A DNA stretch of 64,000 nt from Bowmanella denitrificans (GTDB lineage Bacteria; Pseudomonadota; Gammaproteobacteria; Enterobacterales; Alteromonadaceae). Below are positions 51,948-60,324 of the stretch, in pieces; position 1 is the first letter of the stretch; each line of letters begins with the position of its first letter. Made by a program: the position numbers and the translations under genes. The stretch covers positions 558,001 through 622,000 of the forward strand of contig NZ_PEBU01000002.1 in the NCBI RefSeq assembly GCF_002887595.1, given 5' to 3'. A model generated the notes under the pieces. The model saw only the letters and a list, made by a program, of their open reading frames with translations, did not search any database and was not told the DNA's origin.

Positions 51948-53033
51948 TTAACGTCGAATCACCGCTTCCTGGCGATTCAGCAGGTCAATCAGTGGATTGT
52001 CGCGCAGAATTTTTGTCTTTAACCACCCGCCAATCAACAAACCAACGACAAAGCCTCCAATATGCGCGCCATAATCAACTTCGGACTGCCCAATCAGCAT
52101 GCCAAACAGATTAAAGGCCAGCCAGATACCGAAAAACCAGGGCGCAGACAGCTTTTTCTGGTAGACCACAATCATAAAGGTCAGACTGGCATGACGAAAC
52201 CACAGCAGATACATACCAAACAGCGCAGCAATCGCCCCGCTGGCACCTACCGACGGAATATCGCTGCTGCTACGCAATAACGCGCCGGCCAGACTGGCGG
52301 CAATGCCGCACAGCAGGTACAAGCCCAGATACCGCCAGTGACCAAGCGCCTCTTCCAGGTTGTCGCCAACCACGTATAAAAAGTACATATTGCCCAGCAG
52401 GTGCAGCACCGAGCCGTGCAGGAAAATACAGGTCAGCAGCGTCCAGCTTTGCTGGCCGGCCAGTACTTCGTTGGGCACCGCAGCCAGGTGGCTGAATACC
52501 CAGATAAAACGGCCTTCATCGAAAAAGTAGCCGGCGAATATCAGCACGTTCAGCGCAATCAGGGTCCAGTTAACCCAAGGGCGGCTTTTACTTTTCAGGT
52601 TGTATTCCACCGGCATTTGCGAAAGAAACTGGAACAGATAGGTTTTCCAGTTAATTTTCTGGTTCAGCTCGGCCAGTGCGCTGCGCAGTGCCGGGCTTTG
52701 CTGCACACCCTGTAGTTCTTCGCGGTCGACCCAACTACCGTCACAATGATGGCAATGATCGATTTCGGTGTGATAGTCAGCCAGTAAATGATAACGCTGC
52801 AATTGCCGTTTACAGTCAGGGCAATCCAACTCACTGTCGCCCAGCTTTTCACCAAAATATTGCTGATAATTATCCAATGGGCTGTCGGGGTGAAGTTCAT
52901 CAATCATGCGATTAACTTCATCTTTTTCAAACCATAATCCACCGCAGGCCTGACAAACGTCGATTTCGTCGCTGCCATAGGTGGTCGGGGTCAGCATCTG
53001 GTGCTGACATTTTGGACAAGGCTTAATGGGCAT
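51948..53033 (-). CDS. Rhomboid intramembrane protease with N-terminal zinc-finger domains
   Basis: The 361-residue protein fuses two TFIIB-type zinc fingers to a rhomboid. The first finger has CPKCQHQM and VCQACGGLWFEKDE (about 6-43), the second CPDCKRQL and HCHHCDGSWVDREEL (about 71-108). The rhomboid core starts near 148 and has six helices, HGSVLHLLGNMYFL, catalytic Ser in GASGAIAALFG and catalytic His in GAHIGGFVVG. It cleaves membrane proteins within the bilayer; substrate unknown. It overlaps the preceding gene by 11 nt. The fusion is known in some gammaproteobacteria. Confidence 0.88.
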   Translation of the reverse strand: MPIKPCPKCQHQMLTPTTYGSDEIDVCQACGGLWFEKDEVNRMIDELHPDSPLDNYQQYFGEKLGDSELDCPDCKRQLQRYHLLADYHTEIDHCHHCDGSWVDREELQGVQQSPALRSALAELNQKINWKTYLFQFLSQMPVEYNLKSKSRPWVNWTLIALNVLIFAGYFFDEGRFIWVFSHLAAVPNEVLAGQQSWTLLTCIFLHGSVLHLLGNMYFLYVVGDNLEEALGHWRYLGLYLLCGIAASLAGALLRSSSDIPSVGASGAIAALFGMYLLWFRHASLTFMIVVYQKKLSAPWFFGIWLAFNLFGMLIGQSEVDYGAHIGGFVVGLLIGGWLKTKILRDNPLIDLLNRQEAVIRR

Positions 53034-53658
53034 GACTAAGCTCCTTTAACCCACCGATGTTTACCCCTTCTTCTGCCAGCGCCTGCTTAAGTTCAGTCGC
53101 GCTGCCAGCCAGGGCAGGGAGCACCTGTTGTTGAATGTGGCTGCTGAGCTTCAGTAGCTGTTCTGCACCATAGGCCGAACCCAGACTGCGCTTTTCTACC
53201 TTGTCCATCAGTACCCGGGACTGGCTGTAAAAGCGTCTGACTTCGGTGAGGATCTCACTGGGTGTTTCCAGGGTCGAAGGATGAAAACGCATGGTTTCCC
53301 AGACATACAAGTCCATGGGCGGGCGACTGTCTTTAATAATTTGCAGCGCCGGGCTTTTGGCCAACACCTCGGTGGCATACTTTTCCACATCCCGAACATT
53401 GTCCTGCAATTCATCGTACAAAGACATGCGCAGATAATAGTTGTCTTCCATCTTGCTATACGTATCGAACGTCAGGGCTTGCTGCAAACCACTTTGAGCC
53501 GCCAGGTAAACCCCAACAATGGTGGAGACAATCATAAAGATCTGGTTCAGCCAAAAGCCGGTTTTACGAAGTTCCTGATTATCCAAAGGAACTTTTCGCT
53601 GATGATTGAGGGCATCGGCCGTAGCCTGATTGATATCGGACTGAGACAAAACATACAT
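53023..53658 (-). CDS. Uncharacterised single-pass membrane protein
   Basis: A 211-residue protein that I do not recognise. An N-terminal cytoplasmic part (about 35 residues) is followed by one membrane segment (FWLNQIFMIVSTIVGVYLA, about 35-53). The rest is helical and polar, with coiled-coil-like stretches. It lies upstream of the zinc-finger rhomboid and overlaps it by 11 nt, so the two are cotranscribed and could be partners. As a single-pass protein it could be a rhomboid substrate, which is a guess. It is divergent from hemN. Confidence 0.75.
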   Translation of the reverse strand: MYVLSQSDINQATADALNHQRKVPLDNQELRKTGFWLNQIFMIVSTIVGVYLAAQSGLQQALTFDTYSKMEDNYYLRMSLYDELQDNVRDVEKYATEVLAKSPALQIIKDSRPPMDLYVWETMRFHPSTLETPSEILTEVRRFYSQSRVLMDKVEKRSLGSAYGAEQLLKLSSHIQQQVLPALAGSATELKQALAEEGVNIGGLKELSHAH

Positions 53659-53801
53659 CCTGTAGTAAGTGAAAAGGGCCGCAATAGTAGCGGATCATCC
53701 GGCCACTGATAAGCATCACGTTCGATGTGCACAATGACCTGATAGATAAGGTAAAAATATACAGGCCAGGCCGCCAGTTTTTACCTAAAAGGCCAGCAGA
53801 A

Positions 53802-53815
53802 TTGTGTTAGATCAA
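53802..53815 (+). promoter_or_regulatory. Candidate FNR box before hemN
   Basis: TTGTG-TTAG-ATCAA resembles TTGAT-N4-ATCAA: the right half is perfect, the left matches three of five. Its centre is about 64 bp before the hemN start, so the promoter would start near 53850 if it is a class II site. Anaerobic induction of hemN by FNR is known in other bacteria. Confidence 0.4.
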
Positions 53816-53872
53816 TACCACTGCATCTGTGCACCGATACACTGGCTGTATTGCTGATGACAGAGAAATACC

Positions 53873-55228
53873 ATGCCAGGCTGGGATCCCAAACTTATTG
53901 CCAAATACAATATCAACGGACCACGTTATACCTCTTATCCCACCGCGCTGGCACTCAGTAGCGACTTTGACCCGGCCACAGTGCAACTTGCATTGGATGG
54001 CTGCCGTGCTGATCTGAGCCTGTATATTCATATTCCATTTTGTCATCAGCTTTGTTACTACTGCGGTTGTAATAAGGTGATTACCCGTCATCAGCATAAG
54101 GCTGACCGTTATCTGGATGCGCTGGAAGCGGAAATGGCCATATATCAGGGTAAGCTGGGCGGTAAAGGCATACATCAGATTCACTTAGGCGGCGGCACGC
54201 CAACCTTTCTGACCGAAGCGCAGTTAAGCCGCTTAGTCTCAGCACTGCATCAGCACTTTTCTATCGCACAAGATGTGGAACTGAGCATTGAGATTGACCC
54301 GCGCTCCTGCAGTGACGATAAACTTCGTCACCTCAAAGCCCTGGGATTCAACCGGGTGAGTTTTGGTGTGCAGGATCTGGACAATAAAGTGCAGATTGCC
54401 ATCAATCGGGTACAGGCCACAGAGCTGATTCAGCATCAGGTGGCGCTATGCCGGGAACTGGGTTTTGCCTCAGTGAATCTGGATCTGGTCTATGGCTTGC
54501 CGTTTCAGCATCCCGACAGTTTTGCCCAGACGCTGGCGGAGATTGTCAGATTAAGTCCGGATCGCATTTCTTTGTTCAGTTATGCGCACTTGCCAGCCCG
54601 TTTTGCCGCGCAGCGTAAAATCCCAGCACACAGTCTGCCAGATTCAGTAACCAAGCTGACACTTTTGCAGCAGGCTATTGAGGCATTCAACGCAGCCGGT
54701 TATCAGTTTATTGGTATGGATCATTTTGCCAAACCCGACGATGCGCTGGCGAAAGCGCAACAGCAAGGGCGCTTGCAGCGCAATTTCCAGGGTTATACCA
54801 CCCATGGACAGGATGCCTTGATTGGCTTGGGAGTCTCGTCCATCAGCCAGGTAAATGGGGTGCTCTGGCAAAATGCCAAAGAACTGCCAGCTTATTACCA
54901 GGCCCTCGACGCTCAGCGTCTGCCGCTGGACAAAGGTTTTGCTCTGAGTCAGGAGGACAAATTAAGAGCTGCGCTGATCAGTCAGCTTATTTGTCACTTT
55001 CACCTGGATATTGCTGCGTTTAGTCAAACGTGGCAGTTGGCTGACTTTTGGGCACACTTTGCCGATGCGGCACAAGCCCTACAACCCTTTATCCAGGACG
55101 GCCTGGTCAGCGCTACAGACCAGCATCTGCAGGTATTGCCTAATGGCCGTTTTTGGGTGCGCAGTATTTGCGCTTGCTTTGACGCTTATCTGCAGCAGGG
55201 CCAGCAGCGTTATTCAAAGGTGGTGTAA
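53873..55228 (+). CDS. hemN: Oxygen-independent coproporphyrinogen III oxidase
   Basis: Radical-SAM enzyme of haem synthesis that decarboxylates coproporphyrinogen III to protoporphyrinogen IX without O2. The 451-residue protein has the iron-sulfur motif C57xxxC61xxC64 in PFCHQLCYYCGC. The SAM-binding core includes HLGGGTPTFL and GVQDLDNKVQ. The N-terminal NINGPRYTSYPTAL is the HemN-specific start, distinguishing it from HemW. ATG 53873. It is divergent from the membrane-protein gene. A possible FNR box is upstream. Confidence 0.95.
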   Translation: MPGWDPKLIAKYNINGPRYTSYPTALALSSDFDPATVQLALDGCRADLSLYIHIPFCHQLCYYCGCNKVITRHQHKADRYLDALEAEMAIYQGKLGGKGIHQIHLGGGTPTFLTEAQLSRLVSALHQHFSIAQDVELSIEIDPRSCSDDKLRHLKALGFNRVSFGVQDLDNKVQIAINRVQATELIQHQVALCRELGFASVNLDLVYGLPFQHPDSFAQTLAEIVRLSPDRISLFSYAHLPARFAAQRKIPAHSLPDSVTKLTLLQQAIEAFNAAGYQFIGMDHFAKPDDALAKAQQQGRLQRNFQGYTTHGQDALIGLGVSSISQVNGVLWQNAKELPAYYQALDAQRLPLDKGFALSQEDKLRAALISQLICHFHLDIAAFSQTWQLADFWAHFADAAQALQPFIQDGLVSATDQHLQVLPNGRFWVRSICACFDAYLQQGQQRYSKVV

Positions 55229-55288
55229 CGCCGCGTGCTATGCCAGCCGTCAGCCAGCAAGCAAGCAAGCAGATCATTGGAACTGTGG

Positions 55289-55306
55289 GTCGCAATTAAT
55301 TGCGAC
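55289..55306. repeat. 18-bp perfect palindrome between hemN and moeA
   Basis: GTCGCAATTAATTGCGAC is fully self-complementary. It lies downstream of both convergent genes, followed by AAAA on the plus strand (TTTT in front, on the minus strand), so it is not a standard terminator. Nearby GCAA is repeated three times (55257-55270). Confidence 0.6.
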
Positions 55307-55368
55307 AAAATAGCCGTAAGTCAAAACTGATGACGGCAAATCTGTCGAATTAAAATTTGACCCACAGG

Positions 55369-56604
55369 CTAAAAGGGTTGGATGTGTACCCGTTCCCCTG
55401 GCTCTACGTTGCCGCGCTCCTGTTCAAGCACAATATAGCAATTGGCCTGGCCAATACTGGTCAGCACCCCGGAACCCTGATTGCCGGTACTTTTCACCTG
55501 TAACTGGCCGTCTTCGTTCTGCCAGTAAATGCCGCGCTGAAGATCCATGCGGCCTGGGCGCTTTTTTAAGCTGACAATGGTTTCAGCGCTAAACTGCCTA
55601 AAGTTTTGCCGTTCTTGCCCTGCCATCACCGCCAAAGCCGGACGAACCAGATAATCAAAGGTGACATAAGCTGAGACCGGGTTACCGGGCAGGCCAAAAA
55701 ACACACAGCCACCGAGATTGCCAAAAGCAAAAGGTTTGCCCGGTTTTATCGCCAGTTTCCAGAAACCTATTTCGCCCAGCTCAGCCAGGATCTCTTTGGT
55801 AAAATCCGCTTCACCCACCGACACACCACCAGAGCTGATCAGCGCATCACACTCAGCCGCGGCCTGACTTAAGGCCAGCCGCAATGCCTGCTTGCTGTCC
55901 GGGACAATACCTAGGTCCAGTACATCAATACCCAGTTGCTGCAACTGTGCCCGCAGTACCGCCCGGTTGCTGTCGTAGATCTGCCCGTTGGCCAGCGCTG
56001 TCCCTGGTGCAACCAGTTCATCGCCAGAAGACATCAATGCCACTTTGAGCGGCTGATATACATTCACTTCGGCAATACCTAAAGATGCCAGCAGTCCCAG
56101 ATCCACCGCGCGTAATCGGTGCCCGGCACTGAACAGAATCTGCCCCGTGGCAATATCTTCACCTTGCCTGCGAATGTTCTGACCTTTAACAGGCTGGCTT
56201 AAAAAGTGAATTTGCTCGCCATCCGCTTCAGTTTGTTCCTGCATCACCACGGCGTCGGCCCCTGTTGGGATAACAGCGCCGGTCATAATACGTACGGTTT
56301 GGCCCTTTTGTACTTGTCCGGTAAAAGGTGCGCCAGCAAAACTGCTGCCAACCAGTTGCAGACTATCTGTATCTTGCAAGTCTTCTGCACGCAGGGCGTA
56401 GCCATCCATGGAAGAGTTATCATGGGGAGGAATAGCCAAAGCGGCCAGAATATCGTCGGCCAGAATTGCACCTAAGGCAGCGTCCAGTTGTATTGGCATT
56501 TTGGCCTGCTCACAGCGCAGCGACGCAAGCATCAGGTTGATGGCCTGTTCAACCGGCATCATCGTGGATGCGTTATCACAAGGGCTGCTATGGTTTTCGC
56601 TCAT
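55369..56604 (-). CDS. moeA: Molybdopterin molybdenumtransferase
   Basis: The 411-residue enzyme inserts molybdate into adenylated molybdopterin, the last step of basic Moco synthesis. Motifs: PPHDNSSMDGYALR (about 58-71), MTGAVIPTGADAVVMQEQT, SSGGVSVGEADFTKE, KPGKPFAFG and GLPGNPVSAYVTF. Length is standard. Its partner mog lies about 5.4 kb away, and a molybdoenzyme gene starts at 63230, but the three do not form one operon. Convergent with hemN. Confidence 0.95.
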   Translation of the reverse strand: MSENHSSPCDNASTMMPVEQAINLMLASLRCEQAKMPIQLDAALGAILADDILAALAIPPHDNSSMDGYALRAEDLQDTDSLQLVGSSFAGAPFTGQVQKGQTVRIMTGAVIPTGADAVVMQEQTEADGEQIHFLSQPVKGQNIRRQGEDIATGQILFSAGHRLRAVDLGLLASLGIAEVNVYQPLKVALMSSGDELVAPGTALANGQIYDSNRAVLRAQLQQLGIDVLDLGIVPDSKQALRLALSQAAAECDALISSGGVSVGEADFTKEILAELGEIGFWKLAIKPGKPFAFGNLGGCVFFGLPGNPVSAYVTFDYLVRPALAVMAGQERQNFRQFSAETIVSLKKRPGRMDLQRGIYWQNEDGQLQVKSTGNQGSGVLTSIGQANCYIVLEQERGNVEPGERVHIQPF

Positions 56605-56783
56605 GAAAGACTCCTTCTACTAATCTGCGGTTAGGGTAACCAGTTGACGCGTTGATGCCAATACAACTCTTTTAGTAGTTTATGGAACTGACCTGCTTAG
56701 ACAGCTATATTTGAGCTCAGTAAATACCGAGTCAGTAGGTAATGTACTTTTAATATCCAATATTCAAAGGAGGAATATTACAA

Positions 56784-57260
56784 ATGAAATTCGAGGAATT
56801 ATGGAACAATCACCCGACAATTAAATCATCGTGGTTTGATGATGATGCACCGTGCATTGTTGATGGTGAAAGAGCATTTGAAAATCAATGTGCAATACGC
56901 ATGGGTGTATGCTTGACGGAATCCGGTGTAGATCTTAGCAGTTTTACAGGCGCACGTTGTTGGCACAATCATAATCCATCGCACATTTTAAGAGCCCAGG
57001 AACTGGGTGATTGGCTTAGAAGCTCCGCGTCACCTTTCAAGCGCTATGAAGAGTTCGATGCTAGTGCTGGATTCAGCAATATTGGTGGTAAAAAAGGGAT
57101 CATCTTTTTTAAGAATTACTATGGCCCTGGCAATCAGGGTGATCACATCGATCTGTGGAATGGTTCCAGGCTGACAAGTTTAAGAACTTGGTTTGAGTTT
57201 ACCGTCCGAGGCGGCAGTCATTATGAAAAGGCTAGCGTAACATTCTGGCCTGCAGAATGA
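56784..57260 (+). CDS. tae4: Type VI secretion amidase effector Tae4
   Basis: The 158-residue protein matches the Tae4 peptidoglycan amidase family. Catalytic Cys36 lies in NQCAIRMG and catalytic His121 in GDHIDLWNGSRL (Asp123 and Asn126 nearby). The segment GIIFFKNYYG precedes the His motif, as in Tae4. These enzymes cleave the D-Glu-mDAP bond in rival cell walls after delivery by a type VI system. No signal peptide is seen, as expected for a secreted T6SS effector. AAAGGAGGAATATTACAA before the ATG is a strong ribosome binding site. The region is visibly AT-richer than its neighbours, which suggests transfer. No T6SS structural gene is in the window. The next gene is a candidate immunity protein. 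Confidence 0.88.
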   Translation: MKFEELWNNHPTIKSSWFDDDAPCIVDGERAFENQCAIRMGVCLTESGVDLSSFTGARCWHNHNPSHILRAQELGDWLRSSASPFKRYEEFDASAGFSNIGGKKGIIFFKNYYGPGNQGDHIDLWNGSRLTSLRTWFEFTVRGGSHYEKASVTFWPAE

Positions 57261-57273
57261 GAGGGGACAGATT

Positions 57274-57603
57274 TTGAATAATGTAATTCTTATACTGTTA
57301 ATTCTCTTAAACCTTGGCTGTGTTGATGAACAGCGTCCTTCCTACCAAACTTTGGAAAATAGGTTACCCGAGGGGGGGCCGCAGATAATTTATAGAGATA
57401 ATCAATTACAGAATGTGGCTCAGATCAGCCAGTCGCTGGAATCTCAACATGCCAGTATCTTTGAACGCTCTCTAGCTTGGTATGGCACCGAATCTGACTT
57501 TTCCCTGGCTAAGCTGGACGGGAAGAGTGCCCGACAAGTAGTTGAAACGGTAAATTGCTTGAAAGCCAAAACGGACAAAAACGACCAAGCGCTATGCTTC
57601 TAG
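57274..57603 (+). CDS. Small lipoprotein next to Tae4, candidate immunity protein (DUF6694-like)
   Basis: The 109-residue protein has a lipoprotein signal (VILILLILLNLGC, Cys about 16). The mature part has ISQSLESQHASIFERSLAWYG and LDGKSARQVVETVNCLKAK, which look like the DUF6694 lipoprotein pattern rather than the classic Tai4 fold. It is 13 nt after the tae4 gene, starting at TTG 57274 with AGAGGGG upstream. Position and periplasmic location fit an immunity protein that blocks the amidase. Immunity is inferred. Two further Cys (C102 and C108 approximately) near the end could form a disulfide. Confidence 0.7.
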   Translation: MNNVILILLILLNLGCVDEQRPSYQTLENRLPEGGPQIIYRDNQLQNVAQISQSLESQHASIFERSLAWYGTESDFSLAKLDGKSARQVVETVNCLKAKTDKNDQALCF

Positions 57604-57647
57604 TATTGCATTGGCAGAACGAAGAATTTACTGGCCAATTCTAAAAA

Positions 57648-57680
57648 CGTGCTGTGGCGGGATTTAACTGCCACAGCACG
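57648..57680 (-). terminator. Terminator of the copper receptor gene
   Basis: CGTGCTGTGGC (57648-57658) pairs with GCCACAGCACG (57670-57680), 11 pairs. On the minus strand TTTTTAG follows, the direction of the receptor gene. It also separates it from the tae4 pair. Confidence 0.8.
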
Positions 57681-57703
57681 GCGATTATTGATGCAATGCT
57701 GTT

Positions 57704-59743
57704 TTAAAAACGGTAATCCACCTTAGCCCATAAAGTACGGCCTGGCTCATTTACCCGACCACTGACAATATACCCGGGGATATCGGCGGCACTTTTACTC
57801 AGATATTCCTGATATTGCCTATCCAGCAGATTGTCTATCCCTAGACTGATTTGCCATTGATTATCCGGTGACCACATGGCATTGGCTGACAAAATGCCAA
57901 AGCCTGCGGTAGGAAGGGTGTCCAGCCCCACTATGGTGCCCTGATTTTGTGCTACCTTATCCTGGCTTTGCACCAGGCGCCACAGGGCGCCAAACTGCCA
58001 GTCCTGCCATTGATAGGCAGTACTTAAACGCAGCTCCACAGGTGGTTGCTGAGCAAGTGGCAGATCGTCGCTATCGTTGCTACCGCGGCTAACCGCCAGA
58101 CTTGATTCTACACGCCACTGCGTGGTGGCCTGCCAGGTCAGGCTGGCTTCGCCCCCGAATGTGTGAGCGTCGATATTGCGCACGGTTTCCGGCAGCATTG
58201 GATTATGCTTGTCGAGCAATATGAAATCGCTGATATCGGCATAGTAACCGGACAAACTCAGTCGCAGGTCCTGCCAGTGACGGATCCAGCCTATGTCCAA
58301 CTGATGGGTAATCTCAGCATCGGTAGCAAAAGCTGAGGCGCTATCTTCACCGCCGCGATTATTACCCAATAGTTCCCAGTAGTCGGGGAAGCGTGCCGCC
58401 CGGCCAATACCGGCATACCAGGTCTGATGATCACTTTGCTGCTCCAGGCGCACAAACCCGCTGGTCAGGGTCTCAGAACGTTTTTGCCCGAAGCTGGGGT
58501 TCGGTATGGTCATCATCATGCTTTTACGCAAACTCTTGCGACTGTCTTCGGCTTGCCAGTCATCCACTCGCACACCGCCGTGCAGGCTTAGGCTGTCTGA
58601 GTAGGCATAGCTCAATTCGCTAAACAGGCCCCACTGTTCAAAGCGACCATCTTCCAGATAAGGCATATCCTCAAAAGGCATCATTGGCTGGTTCATGCTC
58701 ATGCGGTTGCGATGGGTATTCTGACTGGCATCGACGCCCACTTTAGCCTGCAGTTTGCCCAAGGCCAGATCAGCCTGAATACGGCCGCCGCGGTTATAGC
58801 GGTCCGGGTTCATGGCGGCAGGAGTTGGCATCATCATACTGGGAATAAAATCGCGCAGACTGTAGTTATCCATCACATGATCAACATGGTTAAAGTACAA
58901 CTGGCCCTCCAGGCGGGGCAACCAGTCGGCAAGATTGTCTTTGCGGCCTTTCAAACTGACCTGACGGCGGTCAAACAGCGATCCATCCATGCTGCGATCC
59001 GCATAGGCGGCTTCTCCGTCACTGCTCCCCAGGCTGAGCATCAGCAAGCTATCGGCATCCGCTGTCCAGGCAAGCTCGGCGTTAGCGCTCCACCTGTCGT
59101 AATGGCTGTTAACTTCGTTACCGTCACCGTCTTGATAATTATCCGCCTTGGCCTTAGCCGCATTCACTCTGACAAAACCACGCTGATTACCCAAGCTTAA
59201 GTCGGTATTCAGCTCCTGCCGTCCGGCACTGGCCAGGGTCAGGCTGGTGTCGGTTTTAAAGCCACTTTCGCTTAGCTGATAGCTGTTTCGTTCAAACAGC
59301 ACGGTAGCGTTAGCGGGCAAATGCAACACCGATTGCGGCCCTTTAATTACCCGGATTTGATCAAAGCTCTGTGGGGATAAATAGGCGGTGGGCGGGTCCA
59401 TGCGGCTGCTGCAGCCACCAAAGAGTAAGTTACCGTCATTTAAGATGGTTAAACGCGACGCCGCCATGCCGCGAAATACCGGATCGCCACTGGCGCCACC
59501 TTTACGCACCATGGAAAAGCCGGGGATGGTTTTCAGATAATCGGCGCCATCATGGGCAGGTAATGGCTGACGAGGTTGCTTGGCATCGGTAATCACCTGA
59601 TTAGGCAGGCTTAAGGCTTCACCGTTGACGACAATAGTTTCAACAGCGTTGTCTTGCTGCTGCGCGGTGTTGTCGGCATAGCTAAATGCACTAAGCAAAG
59701 CCAGGCTCAGGGCACTGGCTCGAAAAGCAGTGTGTTTGTTCAT
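57704..59743 (-). CDS. TonB-dependent copper receptor (OprC/NosA type)
   Basis: The 679-residue outer-membrane protein has a signal peptide (ASALSLALLSAFSYA) and the copper receptor plug pattern: GADYLKTIPGFSMVRKGG, DPVFRGMAASRLTILNDG, and GGCSSRMDPPTAY. Met-rich loops (PSMMMPTPAAMNPDRYN; MNQPMMPFEDMPY; RKSMMMTIP) could bind Cu+. The barrel ends in KVDYRF. ATG 59743 is chosen over 59782 because the signal peptide is then normal. A small cysteine-containing protein is encoded upstream (59822-60235), likely the same operon. OprC imports copper in Pseudomonas. Confidence 0.9.
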   Translation of the reverse strand: MNKHTAFRASALSLALLSAFSYADNTAQQQDNAVETIVVNGEALSLPNQVITDAKQPRQPLPAHDGADYLKTIPGFSMVRKGGASGDPVFRGMAASRLTILNDGNLLFGGCSSRMDPPTAYLSPQSFDQIRVIKGPQSVLHLPANATVLFERNSYQLSESGFKTDTSLTLASAGRQELNTDLSLGNQRGFVRVNAAKAKADNYQDGDGNEVNSHYDRWSANAELAWTADADSLLMLSLGSSDGEAAYADRSMDGSLFDRRQVSLKGRKDNLADWLPRLEGQLYFNHVDHVMDNYSLRDFIPSMMMPTPAAMNPDRYNRGGRIQADLALGKLQAKVGVDASQNTHRNRMSMNQPMMPFEDMPYLEDGRFEQWGLFSELSYAYSDSLSLHGGVRVDDWQAEDSRKSLRKSMMMTIPNPSFGQKRSETLTSGFVRLEQQSDHQTWYAGIGRAARFPDYWELLGNNRGGEDSASAFATDAEITHQLDIGWIRHWQDLRLSLSGYYADISDFILLDKHNPMLPETVRNIDAHTFGGEASLTWQATTQWRVESSLAVSRGSNDSDDLPLAQQPPVELRLSTAYQWQDWQFGALWRLVQSQDKVAQNQGTIVGLDTLPTAGFGILSANAMWSPDNQWQISLGIDNLLDRQYQEYLSKSAADIPGYIVSGRVNEPGRTLWAKVDYRF

Positions 59744-59821
59744 TGTATTGATTCCGTTTGCTATAGGGGCACGGCGAGTCACCTGTGACCCATAAATGTC
59801 TATTTGTTGTTAATTAGGGAA

Positions 59822-60235
59822 TCAAACGGCGGGCGGGGCGCGGGACAGAGCTTTGGCGTACTGGGCTTGTAAATATGGCGTAGCGAGACGCGGGTTAAGC
59901 AGGTCGGGGTAGCTTAACTGGGCGATGGTGAGCGCATGGCTAACTCCGCATGTCTTGAGATCCTGGGCAAACAAGTCGCCACATTTTAGGGTTTTGAGTT
60001 CCTGCGGAAGATCTTTTGGTGCATCGACGAACACAAACGTGCCCGCTTGCCAGGAAGCGGACATCGATACCCACTTCATATCACGCCCGGTACAGATCAA
60101 GACTTTATCGTTATCACTGTATGCCAGGGCCTGGGCCAGGTGTTGAGACGCCGCAAACGCCAGGCTGAGGTTGTTGAAGATAAACATCAACAGCAACAGC
60201 GGCATTAACCAGGTTTGAGTGCGGCGTTTTAACAA
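59822..60235 (-). CDS. Small exported protein upstream of the copper receptor (possibly DUF2946)
   Basis: The 137-residue protein has an N-terminal hydrophobic segment (LMPLLLLMFIFNNLSLAFAAS), probably a signal peptide. The mature region holds ICTGRDMKW, LKCGDLF and KTCGVSHAL, three Cys that could bind metal. Its place beside a copper receptor suggests copper handling and resembles DUF2946 proteins of copper operons. The C-terminus APPAV is unremarkable. Family assignment is tentative. Confidence 0.6.
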   Translation of the reverse strand: MLKRRTQTWLMPLLLLMFIFNNLSLAFAASQHLAQALAYSDNDKVLICTGRDMKWVSMSASWQAGTFVFVDAPKDLPQELKTLKCGDLFAQDLKTCGVSHALTIAQLSYPDLLNPRLATPYLQAQYAKALSRAPPAV

Positions 60236-60324
60236 GTGCCTGTCCAGATTGGCAAAACTGACCTTAGTGTAAAAGCAAGCAAGCCTGTGGACAATATCTC
60301 TTTAGGGGGATCCTTTGCGCTGGA

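Noticed and set aside
51948-53033. Rhomboid as the rhombosortase for the DUF3466 tail
   Set aside because: Rhombosortases are smaller and lack zinc fingers; this protein looks like a general rhomboid fusion.
55257-55270. GCAA tandem repeat as CRISPR or phase-variation tract
   Set aside because: Only three units, outside any gene, and no repeat-spacer pattern.
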